Assembly: GCA_951213105.1 (NCBI GenBank)
Contig: OX578135.1
Location: 161,253,250 to 161,317,249 of the forward strand
Source of the DNA: Amaurobius ferox
Lineage: Eukaryota > Arthropoda > Arachnida > Araneae > Amaurobiidae
Direction: 5' to 3'
DNA: 64,000 nucleotides
Part shown: positions 1-13,289 of the stretch, in pieces
Layout of the letters: the number at the start of each line of letters is the position of its first letter
How positions within the stretch are numbered: the first letter of the stretch is position 1
Made by a program: the position numbers and the translations under genes
The notes under the pieces: model-generated
The model's database searches: none
The model's input: the letters and a program-made list of their open reading frames with translations, nothing else
Told to the model about the DNA's origin: nothing

Positions 1-369
1 ATATTTTCTCTTTAATCTTCATGAGACCATAGACAGAGATAATTTAAATACATTTGGGTAAAGTTATATGTGAATAGTCAATATTCTTTAATCAACTCAG
101 TTGTTTAAAAACAATGGCTAAATTGACTAACAAACAGAATGCTAAAAATGTTTATTGTAATCAGCACTTTTTAAAATGAATAGATTTTAGATTCAATTTG
201 GCCAAAAAGGGTTTAACTCAAAAGCATAATACCAATCTTTATCAAAAAGTAATACACAAAATTTACACAGTACAAAATTTGATAAGCAGAATATATTCTA
301 CACTAATATAAATAACATAAGAAAAAGAAATTAATGCCCTATTTTCAGAAATTCATTCTTGAAACAAAC
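1..369 (-). other. SLC6 intron, 5' part
   Basis: AT-rich sequence immediately downstream (minus strand) of the SLC6 exon at 370-501. It begins with a GT donor at 369-368. I see no further exon before the window edge, so the transmembrane-3 exon must lie outside. Confidence 0.6.
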
Positions 370-501
370 CTTGAAATAATGGACAAATTTTCCATATCGT
401 CACTGGACCTTCACTAGCATACTGACCGAAAGATAACTCCATCAAAAATAAAGGTAAGCCAACGAATGCCATCATTATAACATAAGGTATAAGAAATGCA
501 C
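370..501 (-). CDS. SLC6 neurotransmitter:sodium symporter, exon covering TM2 (partial gene)
   Basis: Internal coding exon of 132 bases, bounded by an AG acceptor (503-502) after a pyrimidine tract and a GT donor (369-368). It reads AFLIPYVIMMAFVGLPLFLM and then ELSFGQYASEGPVTIW, followed by KICPLFQG. This is the canonical end of the SLC6 NGGGAFLIPY motif, TM2 and the E-x-x-x-GQ(Y/F) segment of intracellular loop 1. Its first two bases complete the fourth glycine codon begun in the upstream exon at 5223-5424, so the phases match exactly. SLC6 proteins are plasma-membrane Na+/Cl- coupled carriers of amino acids, GABA or monoamines with 12 transmembrane helices; only helices 1-2 are encoded in this window. 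No stop or frameshift is seen, so the gene looks intact. The transporter family is certain. The glycine-transporter-like subgroup is inferred from resemblance and is less sure. Confidence 0.92.
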
Positions 502-2340
502 CTGAAAGAAGAATTTATATATTATCATAATACTTAAAAAAATGATTTGTAAAAAATATATATTTTTATACTGCATTCTTAAAACCAAATTGAAATAATT
601 AACCAACGACTTTAACAAATATTCTTTTCGTGGACAGATGAATTCTAGTCTATAGCTATTGTTGAAGATGAAGTCTATAGTTTAATGCCTTGGATTCTGG
701 CATTTGCATGGCTGTAAGGAAATGGAATTCCCTTACTCCTGTCTATCAACCTTTTATTTTGACACACTAACCTTTATCCCATTATTAATTCTTACCCTTT
801 ATTTAAGTAGCTATGATATGTGAAAATATGTAGATATCTCTACATTCCATGGTTTCATGAATATACATACCTCTTTTAAAAATTGTTGAATTTTGTTCAT
901 GTTTCCTAGGATTGAATGTTTCTCGTGAATGAATATTTTCGATAATACACAGTACAGCTTATGGACCAGTAAAATATTGGAACTAAAAGTTGAAGTGGAT
1001 AGGGCCGGCATTTATACTACATCTAGTTTTAAACTAGACTATATATATAAATAGAACTTTCTCTAATTAAAACATAAACTTAAATATGAACCAGTTATTT
1101 TACATTAGGACAATAATTATTTTTAATAAACTCTGTAATCATCTTTAATAAAACAGGAGAAAAATACATTTTCCACTTACATTGTTATTAATTTTAGAAC
1201 TTACGGCACTTACATCTCTCAAAATTATAAATCTTATAAATTACTAGCAGCATACTCGTTGTTCGGAGTATATAATATAAAGAAACATAATTCGCAATCA
1301 TGTGCAAATTCTGTTAAAATATTAAATTTATTGCTCCTAAAGAGAAATTTAAGAATATCAGTTCTCACTATGCAAAATTATTTTCAAGAGCAGATCTGAA
1401 GAATAAAACATCCTGGCCCCTTTTGTGAGCAAATTTACAACAAAAAAAAAGGAATTGAATCAATATATGCAACCCCGTACTACTTATATTGTCATAGATT
1501 AGAAAATATGCTAGTGTGTTAGTAGAAGATTACCCGTATTACAATATGAGTCTCAAAAATCTTTGCCAAAATAAAAGAGATGACGTAATAAATTGAAAAT
1601 ATCAATAATCCCTGTACTTTTTATATCAGAAGGTCGTAATTGATTCCAATATATATCAAAACATATGCCAATATACCTGTACTACTTATATTCTCTTAGA
1701 TTAGAAGATATACTCGTGTATTTGTAGAAGATTATTCGTACAACGTTCAATATATGAGTTTAAACAATTTTTGTCATAATAAAACAATTGCATAATAACT
1801 TTAAAATATCAATAATCCCTGAATCAATAATCCCCGAAAATATTAATAATAATGTTTAAACCTGAAGACTGTAATTGATATTATCCAGTCAAAAATGCTA
1901 TAAGAAAAATCAAATCGTTCTTTTCTAAAATATATTTTTATATCCATTTATTTATTATTCAAATCGAAAAAATTATTTATTATTCAAATCGAAAAAATAA
2001 TAATTAAAATTAACAGACAGATGTAATTGAATTGTGTTTCTGAGCAACAGAGATAGAATCAATAAGATAGAATCTTCCTCATAAACTGCGAAATTAAATA
2101 ACCATTTTGATTTCTTTATACTTTTCATTGTTTAGTAAAAGCTTGTGTAAAATAAACCATGGAGATAGATTTCCCATTTAAATAATTTTTAAACAATTCA
2201 TTGAGACAGTGACTAATTAGCGCAAAAAATCTCCCATCAAACTCAGAGTTTTAATTCACTTTCAAACGATTTTCAAGCTTTTCGTTTGGATAAACCACGG
2301 AGTTAGAGAGTAGAACTCCTAGGAAAAAGTTTCGTTTTTT

Positions 2341-2655
2341 ATTAATATTTTGACAACCCCTGGACTTAAGACACTCGAAACTTGGGCTAAATTTATGGGG
2401 GTTATTTCAAGGCTATCCACAAAATTTCATCAAATTCGGTTTAGCCGTTCTTCCATGATGATGAGACAAACAAAGATTTCTTTTTTTACTAACATCTCGA
2501 GAACCACTGATCGTAGAAACTCCAAACATGGACTAAATTTTAAGTGGGACTATTTCCAGGCTACCCACAAAATTTCATCAAATTCGGTTCAGCCATTCTC
2601 CCATGATGACGGAACAGACAGACAGACAGATAGATTTTCAATTTTATTTATATAG
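2341..2655 (+). repeat. Interspersed repeat 3' end with acagacag tail
   Basis: Two tandem versions of a phrase built around 'aaatttcatcaaattcggtt' (2422-2443 and 2570-2591), then an ACAG tetranucleotide run near 2616-2630 and a 'tttatttatatagatta' end. This layout is common at the 3' ends of arthropod retroelements. No coding sequence is left, and the exact family is not determined. Confidence 0.5.
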
Positions 2656-3424
2656 ATTATAATAAATGTAATATAATGTACATGCCTGCTAAAATTCTAC
2701 TGCTCCAGTTGATCTTTTTACCATTTTTTTTTTATTTTCTTGTTCAAATGTTTTTTGTCTTTTGACTTTTACAAAAATAGTGTCAAACCTGCTGCCATAA
2801 TTCGGATTTCAGCAGTGTTGATTCTTCCTTGATCTATTGATCTATTTCACAAAATTTTTTAACTGATACTTAAATATCAACACTAATTCCAAGTTTTCCA
2901 TAATTTGCAAAATATTGCGCCCGATGTTGAGACAGTTGCCATAGTATCCAACCAAGTCGCAAGGTTACCATGTTTATGTGAGCACGAATGTAAATAAACA
3001 ACCTGCATAGTAAAATGCGCAGAAACGTAAGTGCAAAGGGACATTATTTTTATCATAGCGTGTAACGGTAAACTGATGATGATGCCAAATAAAAATTGAA
3101 ATTAATCTTATTAAACATCGAATTTATATTTGTCATGAACATTAGTTATTTAGAATACATTAATAACATTATATATTTAAAGATTTCATTTGCTAAAGTG
3201 TATTTTAAGTGAATATACACTACTACTCATTTTTATCATAGTCACTAAGTAGCGTTCTAAAGATGTATACATTGACTAGCAAATTCTGCAATGTATGTGC
3301 AAGTGAGGGGAAGATATATAACGATTTTTCGCAAAAAAACTTGTGTATATAATAATAAATTTAGATAAATTTAGAAATATCCCCCCAAAATTAGAGGTTA
3401 AACGAATGTAAGTTTATAAAGTAA

Positions 3425-3476
3425 TGTATATATATATATATACGTATGTATATGTATATATATATGTATGTATATA
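3425..3476. repeat. (TA)n/(TG)n compound microsatellite
   Basis: Alternating TA with interspersed TATG and TACG units inside the SLC6 intron. Confidence 0.9.
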
Positions 3477-3493
3477 TCGTAATTCAATGTATA

Positions 3494-3775
3494 TGTCAGA
3501 GGTCGCACGTAGCAACAGCTTTTTGTGCAACAGGTATTCTGTGGCTCATAGAGTGATGTAGCAATTAGAATATGGATCTACGCCCACTTCGTGAGCTAAC
3601 CGCCCGCTAAAAAAACATCACAGAATCCGGTCCCGCTGGCTGTCGGAGGTCGCACGTAGCAACAGCAGCTTTTGCAACGGGTGTTCCATGGTTCATAGAG
3701 TGGTGTAGCAATTAGAACATGGATATATGCCTGCTTTGCGAGCTAACCTCGCTACACTCGCCCGTTACCATGGTT
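3494..3775 (+). repeat. Tandem pair of about 150-bp GC-richer repeat
   Basis: Two consecutive copies starting with 'ggtcgcacgtagcaacagc' (about 3502 and 3645), each followed by related 'catagagtg(g/a)tgtagcaatt' and 'gagctaacc' phrases. An inverted, partial copy lies at 14276-14400 inside the Harbinger-like element ('gttgctacgtgcaatctccg'), so this is a dispersed family. There is no coding potential. Confidence 0.7.
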
Positions 3776-4734
3776 ACGAAGTACGAAGAGTTACTAATGT
3801 CGCAACATAGCCCTCCGCTTATCGCCGATTTGGCACTATAGAAAAAAAAAAAACCGTACCGGTCTTTGGGGTTTAGCCCAAATACTCAAAAGGCATTTGG
3901 TTTTCTACCTCATGCTGTCAATGGTACACTCTGGGCAAAATACTTTGTTTCATCTGATCTGATGTGTTTAGTAACTTAAATCTTTTTTTGCGGTCTGTCC
4001 CAGACTGGCATTTATTCTGAACTTTATCCATGATAAAACAAGAAGATTCATTGAAATGAAAAATAAAAATAAATATAACAGTTTTGAAGAGTATTTAAAT
4101 AGAGCTTAAAACTTCAAAACGGAATACAACCAAAGCCTGGATTGGATTCCATAAATAAGTAAAACCTTGGATTTGAATTGGGAAATTGGAGATAAGCTAC
4201 TTACTTACCTTTTTTATGTTCCTACTTACTAAAAGTTACCAAAACCGGTAAAATTAAATAAAAAATCAAAATTTATTGATGTAAACAAACTAAATATGCA
4301 TTTGTGGTCTAATAAGATTTCTTTAGACAAGTTGTACCAAAATGCTCAGAATTAGTTAGAGTTTTTAAGGTACATTAAAATTAAAAAAAAAAAAAAAAAA
4401 ATTTTTAAGGTTTAAGAATCCTGAGACCCTATAATGAAGTTGTATGCAATTTTACAACTTTTTGAAAGACAAGCATGATCCTTTAAGAAAAACAATTTCA
4501 TGTGAAAAATAAGAAAATATAAAATATTTCGAATTTTTAAAAAAATTATATAATTTTAATAATCTTAACAATATTCATTTTAATAAAAAAAATATGTCAA
4601 CAGTTTTCTTAGTTTCTACCTTCATTTTTAATTTTATAAAATAAAACAAACATAAATTCTATTTCTCTTAATTCTTTATTTCAAATTTGTTAATCTTCTC
4701 CAATATAATAAATATGGTTACAATAATTATAATG

Positions 4735-4780
4735 GACCTTACATTTTCAAATGATGTGGGCAGCACATAACTTTATAAAC
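4735..4780 (+). repeat. GTGGGCAGCACA repeat-end fragment
   Basis: Carries 'gatgtgggcagcacata', the terminal motif of the 0.9-kb repeat family seen complete near 53.4, 57.5 and 63.2 kb. Only the terminus is recognisable here. Confidence 0.55.
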
Positions 4781-5222
4781 TAAAATAATTTCTTTTTCTG
4801 TTGTAACTTTGTTTTATTGCACAAAATAAAACATAAAATCAATATTTATTTCAAATTACATTGAATTCTGGTGATGTTAAATAATTTCCTTCTTTATTTG
4901 GCGACTTCCTACATGCTAAAAATGACGCCAACTCGTCAAGGTATTACAACAAAAAATGAAGATTTCTTTAAAACAATTTATCATAGTCTCATGGGGTGGT
5001 TTTATATTAGTTTTGTTGTCAAAATTTATAAAACAAACAAGAATTTAATTAAAGCATATTTATTCTTACATTTATTTTTTGTTTACTTTGTAGACTATGT
5101 TTTAAATCCAACGAAAATTCGATTTTTCGACATTTCCCTTTACTATCTAGGCAGTTTTGATAAGAATACAATATTTTCCCATAAACACTTAAGCTTTTAG
5201 AAAAATAAATAAGAGGCCTTAC

Positions 5223-5424
5223 CACCCCCGTTCCTGTAGCAGAGGTAAGGAAATCTCCAGATGTTCCCAAGTCCAACGGCATAGCTGAGGCAGGAGAGCA
5301 GGAATTCAACACCACTGGACCAGTTGCCACGCTCCTTGTTCTCGTCCACTTCTGAAGAGGAGCGGCCAAAGCTCACGTCTGGCATGTCCATGCTCGGTGG
5401 AGGCATCGCTACAGACCGGTTATC
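5223..5424 (-). CDS. SLC6 neurotransmitter:sodium symporter, exon with N-terminus and TM1 (partial gene)
   Basis: Coding exon ending at a GTAAGG donor (5222). From the ATG at 5406 it gives a short acidic/serine-rich cytoplasmic N-terminus, then [17 protein letters not shown], then [19 protein letters not shown], which is the SLC6 signature in TM1. The AVGLGN stretch carries the backbone of the Na+ and substrate sites. Glycine, not aspartate, sits at the position that is Asp in monoamine transporters, so an amino-acid-type substrate is expected. The frame stays open upstream to an AG acceptor (5426-5425) after a pyrimidine-rich run, adding six codons (DNRSVA). The true start may therefore be in an exon further right, and the ATG at 5406 is only a candidate start. 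It joins in phase to the exon at 370-501. This is a host gene, apparently intact. Promoter and upstream exons were not found. Confidence 0.93.
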
Positions 5425-8389
5425 CTAGAAAATAAAGGATTCAATATTAGAACTAAATTCATACAAATTTTAAACAGTTTCTTTGAGTTTCTTTACAAAA
5501 TTACAGTTTCAAACAAACATTTTCTTCAAAATTTGTACATTTTACCTTTTTTAAACACGTATTTAATTATGTGTTATAAATGATAATTGCAAACATCACC
5601 CCCGAAATTATGATCTTAAAAATAGCTCAAATTCAACTCGTTTATAGAAAAATACTGACATTAATAACAGACTAGTTGTCAGTTTAAAAAAATAGTTGAT
5701 GTGAAAAAATTGTTAATTAAAAACTACCAGAAAATGTCAGGTGCCTGTGAAATCGGACCAACAGAAATAAAGCTCAATGTGCCGCTACTGAAATAAAGCT
5801 TGATGTGCCCGTTCAACACAGCATACAGTCAGCAAGTCAACAAGCAATCTTCCATCGCTGTTCATATTGTCACTGTTCTCATTATCCTTTAATATCTCAA
5901 TCTCTTTCCTAAAGACTCAATAAATAGAATGCCCTCATTGAGTATTAATAAGATTTTCTAGTTGAGGCGGTATCAGTAGCAGCCAGCGGTTACAGTTTTT
6001 AGCTGTCACTCATTTAGCGATGATATTTTAGCAAGTACGTTTGTAGCAGCCACAACTAATGATAAAAGCCGATACACCCCCCTCTCCCTGTTGGCTTGTA
6101 GAGAGGAGGTGAAGCGGTACAAATTCCCTGAGGTCGTACTAATTGTTCTTCATAAATCCAGATCCAGGCCCCACAATTTCTATCTACATGCAGTTTTTAC
6201 ACCTGCTATGGGGCCTGTAATTATTGTTTTCACGGGGCTCGAGTCCACTCTCTGTGGTCCTGCCCCTCTGTAGTACCCCTTTAGTGGCTCATTATTCTCT
6301 CCCTATGCCACATTTCCTCACGAATTCATCAAACAGTAATTTAAGCCCCCCCCCCCCCCCCCCCGCTCTGTATTATCATTAAAACAAAGCAAAATTGTTG
6401 AGAAGAATAAGTCATGCACCTAAGTAAAAATTCCTCAAATAAAAATGAGGAAAACTTATGTTCTATTTGTGCCTAAATAGTCACTTAACAGTGCAGCATA
6501 CAGCTTTTTCGAAGATAAACTGGATGCCCATCGTCAGTTCGATCAAATCAACAACAACAAACCTGATATCAAAAAGATGAAATGCCCCCGTCTTCTTGCC
6601 ATCAGGTTTAGTGGTTGCGCCACGTCCTCCCCGCCCCCATGCATTCCGAAATCCAGTCTATGCCTATGCACCAGTTATGTCTGAACTGAATGCTGTTTTT
6701 GAAATCAAAAATTTAATAGCTGTATATCTTATAATTGTCAATGTTGTGTCCCTTGAGCTTTTAAAATAAATAATAATAAATAAGATACACACTTTTTTTT
6801 TTATAGTATTTGTTTAGAATACAACCTATTAGATATTTTTCAATAATGTACTTTTGACTTCATAAATATGCAAATTTTTTATTTCTGTTACTGCCCCCCA
6901 GTGATGAGTTGGTCATGAGTTTTATCATCAGTTAAATTCAGGGTTCATGCCCATTTTTTAAAATAAAATTCCCCGAGTTTTCCCTGTTGTTTTCATCAAA
7001 ATTCTAGGTACTGTGTACCACTACTTTAACACCAATTTCAAAAAATGATTTTAGATTTAACTAATATTTACTGTGAATGCATGACAGTGAAAAGAAAAAA
7101 AACATTCAAAATAACTCAAAATTTTCTATATTTGTATACAATTTTATCTGCATATACAGTACAACCCCAAAAGTCTGGACTTTGCCAATTCCGGATTTTA
7201 GAATTTTATGGATTTTAAAAAAATATTCTTTAATATGGGGGGAAATTAATTTTAAGAAAAAATATACATACACAAGAAGTAAAAAGTTTAAATTTTATCA
7301 TTTTGTTTAAACATGTGAACTAATGTTTGTTGTTTCACTAATTTTGGCTTGTGGTAAAGCAGTTTTTCTAATATTCTGTAGGTAGATGGGCATTATTCCT
7401 GTTTGGTTAAATTTCTTTGTTCAAAATCTTTAATTGCATGATTGACTGTTTGTACATGATTATCAATAGGTATTTCTTCTGTCACCCCCCCCCCACACAC
7501 ACACACACACACACCTCAATTCACTGGGGGTGGAGAATGGGAAATGTCTTCTATAGAGAAAGTATTATTTTTAAGAATATTTTCTATTTTGAGATTCTGA
7601 TGCCAATACATATTTTAGGACCTGCTGAACACATTTGACAATTTTACAGTTTTGTCCATCAGAGTAATGTCCATCTGTTGTCAATTGCTAGTGTACACGA
7701 TAGCTTCCATAAATACTAATGGGCACGAAACTTTATATCTGGCTTTGTTATAAAAAAATCTAGAGCTAAAGAGAATTTTTTGAAATTCGAGTGAAATTTC
7801 ATATTTTCTATGGTAGCATTAGACAAAAGTTTGCATAATCATGCATAAAAGATTTTATTTATGGCTCAATGATCACAAAACTTAACAGCTTCAATCATTA
7901 TAGTGATGCCATTCAGCTAATGAAGATTTTAGTAGTGAAAAAAGAAAATATCATCAGTAATTTTAAGACTTTTTCAGTAGTCAGGTTAAATGAAATATAT
8001 GTTCACATAAAAAAAAATGCATACTGTATATATAAAATTTTTTAAGCATATATAATTCGGCATTAAAATATATATAAGTTTTTATTCAGTTAAAAATACT
8101 TTATATTGAAAACAAACATTTCTGTTTGATAAAGTTCAAGTTTTCACTAATGATAATAACAAATATCAATCTTTTATAAAAAATAAAATATAACAATGTA
8201 TTTATAGATGTGAATATATTAATTTTAATATATCCCTGCCAAAATGGTTGCTTTTTTTTATTTGTCTAAATCATTATTTTAATACCACTTTTTGGAAAAT
8301 ATCCCTTCAAAAGGTTCATATCCATTTAAAATAGGAAAATATGTATTATGCAAAAATAATAAAAAAATTAATCTTAATAAGTAACCAGA
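5425..8389. other. Upstream/intergenic DNA of the SLC6 gene
   Basis: No reliable gene. Notable contents: a near-duplicate 'aaataaagct(c/t)(a/g)atgtgcc' pair around 5766-5812, a C20 tract at 6345-6364, a (CA)n microsatellite at 7493-7514, and GC-richer islets at 6090-6290 and 6580-6660 that resemble SINE fragments more than exons (the second ends in a CAACAACAA run). If the SLC6 gene has a 5' non-coding exon it may be here, but I cannot point to it. Confidence 0.5.
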
Positions 8390-8870
8390 ATATAAAAATA
8401 AGCTAGTTTAGTTAATCTAATTATTCAACATTTAGAAGATATGGGAAAATATACTAATGGACTCTCGGCGATTCACGTGAACATATGTAAAAGTAATTAA
8501 AAAAATCAATCCTTAATAATAGCCAAAATATGAAAAAAAAGCTAGTTTAGTCAATCTAATATGCAACATTTAAAAGACGGATGGGGATAGATGGAAAATA
8601 TACTAATGGGCTCTCGGCGATTCACGGAAACAAAGTGAATTGCGTAATCGCGCTGTTTATGCGAAAATAATTAAAAAAATTAACCTTAATAATTAATCGG
8701 AATATAAAAATAAACTAGTTTAGTCAATCTAATATGCAATATTTAGAAGATGGAAAGAGATGGAAAAAGATACTAATAGACTCTCGGCGATTCACGAGAA
8801 CAAAAACTGAATTGCGCAATTGCACTGTTTATGCGCAAATAATTATAAAATTACAGTTCAGTGATTTATG
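8390..8870 (+). repeat. Minisatellite, about three units of 140-175 bp
   Basis: The phrases 'ctagtttagt(t/c)aatctaat' (8403, 8542, 8715) and 'ctctcggcgattcacg' (about 8463, 8612, 8782) recur in the same order, giving three diverged tandem units. The later units carry 'gaattgcg(t/c)aat(c/t)gc'. No coding content. Confidence 0.8.
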
Positions 8871-8992
8871 CGAAAATTAACATACATTTATTACTTCCAT
8901 GAGAAAAAAATCATCTTTTACATTCCACGCAGAAGTAAATCATTGTCACAATCAAATCATCGGATTTGATTGTCCTTACCAGTGGACGTAAA

Positions 8993-9086
8993 TTCCTTAG
9001 AGCAGGAATAAGAAGTAGAGTGATTTAGCCCATTGGATTTTCCCTTAGAGCAGGAATAAGTAGAGTGATTTAGCCCATTGGATTTT
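8993..9086 (+). repeat. Direct duplication of about 45 bp
   Basis: 'ttagagcaggaataag' followed by 'tagagtgatttagcccattg' occurs twice in a row (8998 and 9045 onward), directly left of the Harbinger-like element. Confidence 0.8.
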
Positions 9087-12000
9087 CTAAGGCTCCTATA
9101 TAGACTATTCTAAGGGCCGATCCCACCAACAACCGTTAAAATATAGCAGAGGTTTAACGGTTGATTAGCACTATTTTGCGTCCCACCAACACTATAACGG
9201 CGTTAAAGAGCTCACTAAAGTGCTGTTAATTTAAGTGGCCGATTTTGGCCACTTAAATATTTAACAGTTGATTAAAAGTCGAACAAGATGGCGGCAATTT
9301 CTGTATCGTTCGATATTTCAAGATGAAATTTTATTTAAGATTGAATTCTTTTATGAAAAGAGATCTTCTTCTTTTCTGAAAGAAGAGTGTTTGAAAGTTT
9401 TTACAACATAGGGGAAAATAAAGCCGATTTTGCTTATTTATCGAAGTCGGTGAAAGTTTGAAAGACACTTAGTATTTACAATACACTACTCAGGTATGTA
9501 ATGCATATATTTCGTTTATTTTACGCTACAAGTTTCTTAACTTCTTAAACCATAATGTACACTTTTGAATTATGGTAAAATTACAGAATTTCAAGTCTTG
9601 GAAGATAATTAATCTTGTACTGCAATATTTCGGCCGATCTGTTTATTATATCAGATAGGCTGTTTTATTGTTGAACCAGTTATAGAAATTGTCCTATATG
9701 GTCTGATTTAAAAATTTCATATGTTGTCCGCAATTTTTTTCTTGTTTAGAATAACATTTTTACATTTATTTGCATATAATCTCAGAAATTATATTTTCAA
9801 AACTTCAATTTACTTGAAGTTATGCATGCTGTACTGTTTATTTACAAAGCCAAACTGAAAAATAAGCATTGTCTGTAACAAACATAATTTATGTATGGGT
9901 ATAAATGAATTTATCAATAGTTAGTTATTAGATTTAAATGTATATGTATTCAGCATGGTGTGAATGGTAATCCCTATTGTATTTCCCAAAGATAAAAATT
10001 GCATTTCCATTAAATGTCTGATGTTTCTTTTTAATATTTCCTGTCTGAATTGGAATGCTTCCATGGACTTGCTTCTATGTTTAGTTGGTACCTTATAGAA
10101 AGGACCTTTTTCAAATTTCAATGTAGTATTCTAAAGTATCTTGCCATTGTATGCTGTGATAATTTCTCCTGAATTTACTTTTATTGAGTTCGCTCTTTTG
10201 AGCAAGACATTTTGTATCACACATACTTTATATACTAAAAGTTTAACATATTTAAAATTGTTCTTGCAAAAGTCTCTCTTATTCCATGAAATGTTAATTT
10301 TTTTATGAATGATTCTAATGACAACACTAGTAAAAGAAATCTTTGAAAATAGGATAGGATAATTTCTATGTTAATAATAAACTGGATAACAATATAAAAT
10401 GCAGCAAAAAAAATAGAGCATACGTATATTTATTTACCTTGCATTTTATATTGTGTTCTAGTTTATTATATTGATTGTGCGGAAAGTCATATTCTTTAAT
10501 TAATTTCTATGTTATATAGGAAATAAAGTGAAATGTGTCTTCACAAATTAATAACTAATATCAAAAATAAGTGATCAAAATTCACTTTCAAATTTCAACA
10601 CACTACAATTGTTTTAAAAATAACTTTATTTACCTATATAAGTCAATAAATGACGTTATCTTATCAGTAACGAATACTGTCGTTGAATTTGGTATGGCAC
10701 TACTATACCAAATTTATCGACAAAAACCCTTCTCTAGGTTAAAATATATAACAAAATAGCAGTAACATTATTATCATTGCTATTATTGTCATTATATCCC
10801 TTGAGTATTGTGGTGCTATTGAGAACACAGGGATTGGAATGTAATATGCACTTTTGCATGACCTGCTTTCTAGACTAGAATTCACCACTGTATACCGTAT
10901 GTTAAATATTTTTGTTGGATTTTGATCAACTTTGCTCCCTAGACAATTTGTAAAATTGTTGCGTATATACCTTCAGCTCGGTTTTTATGTCATAAAATAA
11001 ATGAATTTTTTTTTTGCTGTCAAGTTTGGTAAGTGTTATATATTAAAATGCTTCAATGGATATATAACAAATGTGAAGTGATTTTTGAAGTACTTTGTTT
11101 TCTGTTATATACACTAGATATTTGCCCCAATATTTTATTTTATCTTTTAATTGATGCACAACGGTATTGATGTAGCAATAGCTTGATTTATTTATACCAT
11201 GTACTTCAATAGTTTGAACAATGATTGTTCGCCTAAACACAATATTATAAAACAACATAAAAATTTGATTTTGTTTATAGTAGTACTTGCGCAAAGATGA
11301 TTTATAACTGGTAATAAATAGTTCATAATATTGGTTAAATGAAACTCTTCTTTTCGCTTTACAAATTTGCATTCTACTGACTTCCCCCTACATGTCAAGC
11401 TCATGTTTTAATACAGTAAAATCTGATTAATTTGAATAATTATATTCGAATGTTACTACAATTCAAACTTTTTCATGGCAGCAAAAGGATAGTTTATTTT
11501 ACTGGTAAGGTAACACAAGTTTTGGGGATCTTGTTTATAACCACTGCCGTTTGAAAATTCACTTCAGTGACAGTACGATTATAACCAGATTGACCAAAAA
11601 CTTTCCCCGGTTACCTTGATTATGTGGTCACATGATATGCAGAAGCAGTCGCATAATATCAAATGTGGCCTTAATAATAATTAGAATATTATTTTCTTTA
11701 TTTATGATTAGGCATAACTTGCCGGATAGTCTACAAATCACATATGCTATTATCCTTAAAGTAAAAGCTTCTTTACAATTACAATATATAACAAATAGTA
11801 TCAATATCAACCGGTTTCGGAAACAAGAAACATCTAATTTTTCAGGATAAAAAGACATAGCAATTACACCAAGGGCAAGAAGGTTTTTATGTCTGTCTCT
11901 TTGCTTTTCTTGACATGGATGCTTTGTTTTTTTTTATTTTAAAGAAGGAGCTTGTTCCAAGCTGGTTGATACCATTACAAATTTTTTACATATTGTAGTT

Positions 12001-13289
12001 TTAGTGACAGTTTTACTATAGCATATTGTTTTAATTTAAATAATTTCTTAATTTATATACATTTCTATTAGTTTTATCACCACCAAAAATGGATATTTAT
12101 TTAAAATTAGATTGAACTCACAATTTTAAAATAATTTTTTCATATTTTGTTATTTGGAAACATTTTAAAATGCGATATATAAGAATTTAGTTCATAGTAT
12201 TTTATCGTGAAGTTTTCTTATACATGAGTTCGCTTCTCATACATGAGTTCGCTGAAGTTTGATTACACAATGTACAGGGTACAAAAATTTCAATTGTACA
12301 TGAGAAGTAGACGTTTTCATCTGAATAGCAAAAAAATCTACATATGGGTTTATTTCTTCAATGTATAAGAAATGGCAAATGTTATGCAATGTTATTTATA
12401 TGGTACTGAGACGTAAAAGAATCTTTCGGCGAGTAAATTCTGAGCTAAAATTTCTAATCTTGCTATGTATAGAATTTTCAGAAATTTTTTCTATGATGAA
12501 TATAAATGTTTGTCATACAAATGCTGCAATATCAGCCTTTTGAAATGCATGACAGATTGTGATTGGGAAGTTACATATTATGTAAAAGATTAGGATATAA
12601 TTGTAACCTGTAAATTATTGATTTTGAGTCTAGTTGTATAGCAAGATTTAACTGTAAACAGAATTATTTATACAGAGTGGATACTGTATATATATACATT
12701 TCAATGTACTGTTGCTCATTTTATACAAAACAGTTCATACTAAGTTTCAATTAATGTGAAAAAACTTTGAAATTTTACAAATAGATCTCCGTCAAACTTG
12801 AAATATTATGCTGGACCCCTGTTTAATGTAAAGTATTTGAGAAGTTCAATGTAAAACACCTTTAATTTTATTTCAGTTCGTTAATTAAAATGTAACAAAG
12901 TTTGTTTATTCGTAAATCAGTTTTCCTCACACAAGTTAAGACAAAACACAAAGAGATTAAAATCACCACCTCAGTCATGTATCGCTGAACTGATTAATAT
13001 CGTTGAAATTTGTTTTATGCTGTATTTTTAATGAGATTTTACTTTAAAGCTATTTTTGTAGTATTCTGATGTAATTTAAATATTTTTCCTTATTTATATA
13101 CATTTATGAGTTTTATTGGCTTCAAATAAGTATATTTATTTGAAATTACATGTAATTTGCAGTTTTCAAATAATTTTATATTTATATTTTGTTATTTGTA
13201 ACCATTTTAAAATGCATTATCCATGAATTCAATTCGAAGTAATTTTTGGTTAAGTTTTGATGATTAATAATGAGTGATATACTTTCTCT

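Larger units (their letters stand above)
502..5222 (-). other. SLC6 intron, about 4.7 kb, repeat-filled
   Basis: Intron between the two SLC6 exons (GTAAGG donor at 5222-5217, AG acceptor at 503-502). It is AT-rich and contains the repeats listed separately at 2341-2655, 3425-3476, 3494-3775 and 4735-4780, plus A-runs at 3841-3853 and 4382-4400. No other coding exon is recognisable. The two long transporter motifs on either side join in frame without needing one. Confidence 0.85.

Noticed and set aside
4871..5200. 109-codon open frame next to the SLC6 exon
   Set aside because: Low-complexity AT-rich translation inside an intron, with no recognisable domain.
6562..6660. Possible upstream SLC6 exon on the minus strand (GRGGRGATTKPDGKKTGAF reading with AG and GT at its ends)
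   Set aside because: Neither of its two open frames joins the exon at 5424 without an immediate stop, the third frame has its own stop, and the adjacent CAACAACAA run points to a SINE fragment.
11628..11858. Overlapping open frames on both strands within the Harbinger-like element
   Set aside because: Both are low-complexity, hydrophobic translations of AT-rich DNA. Mutual overlap and lack of motifs argue against coding.
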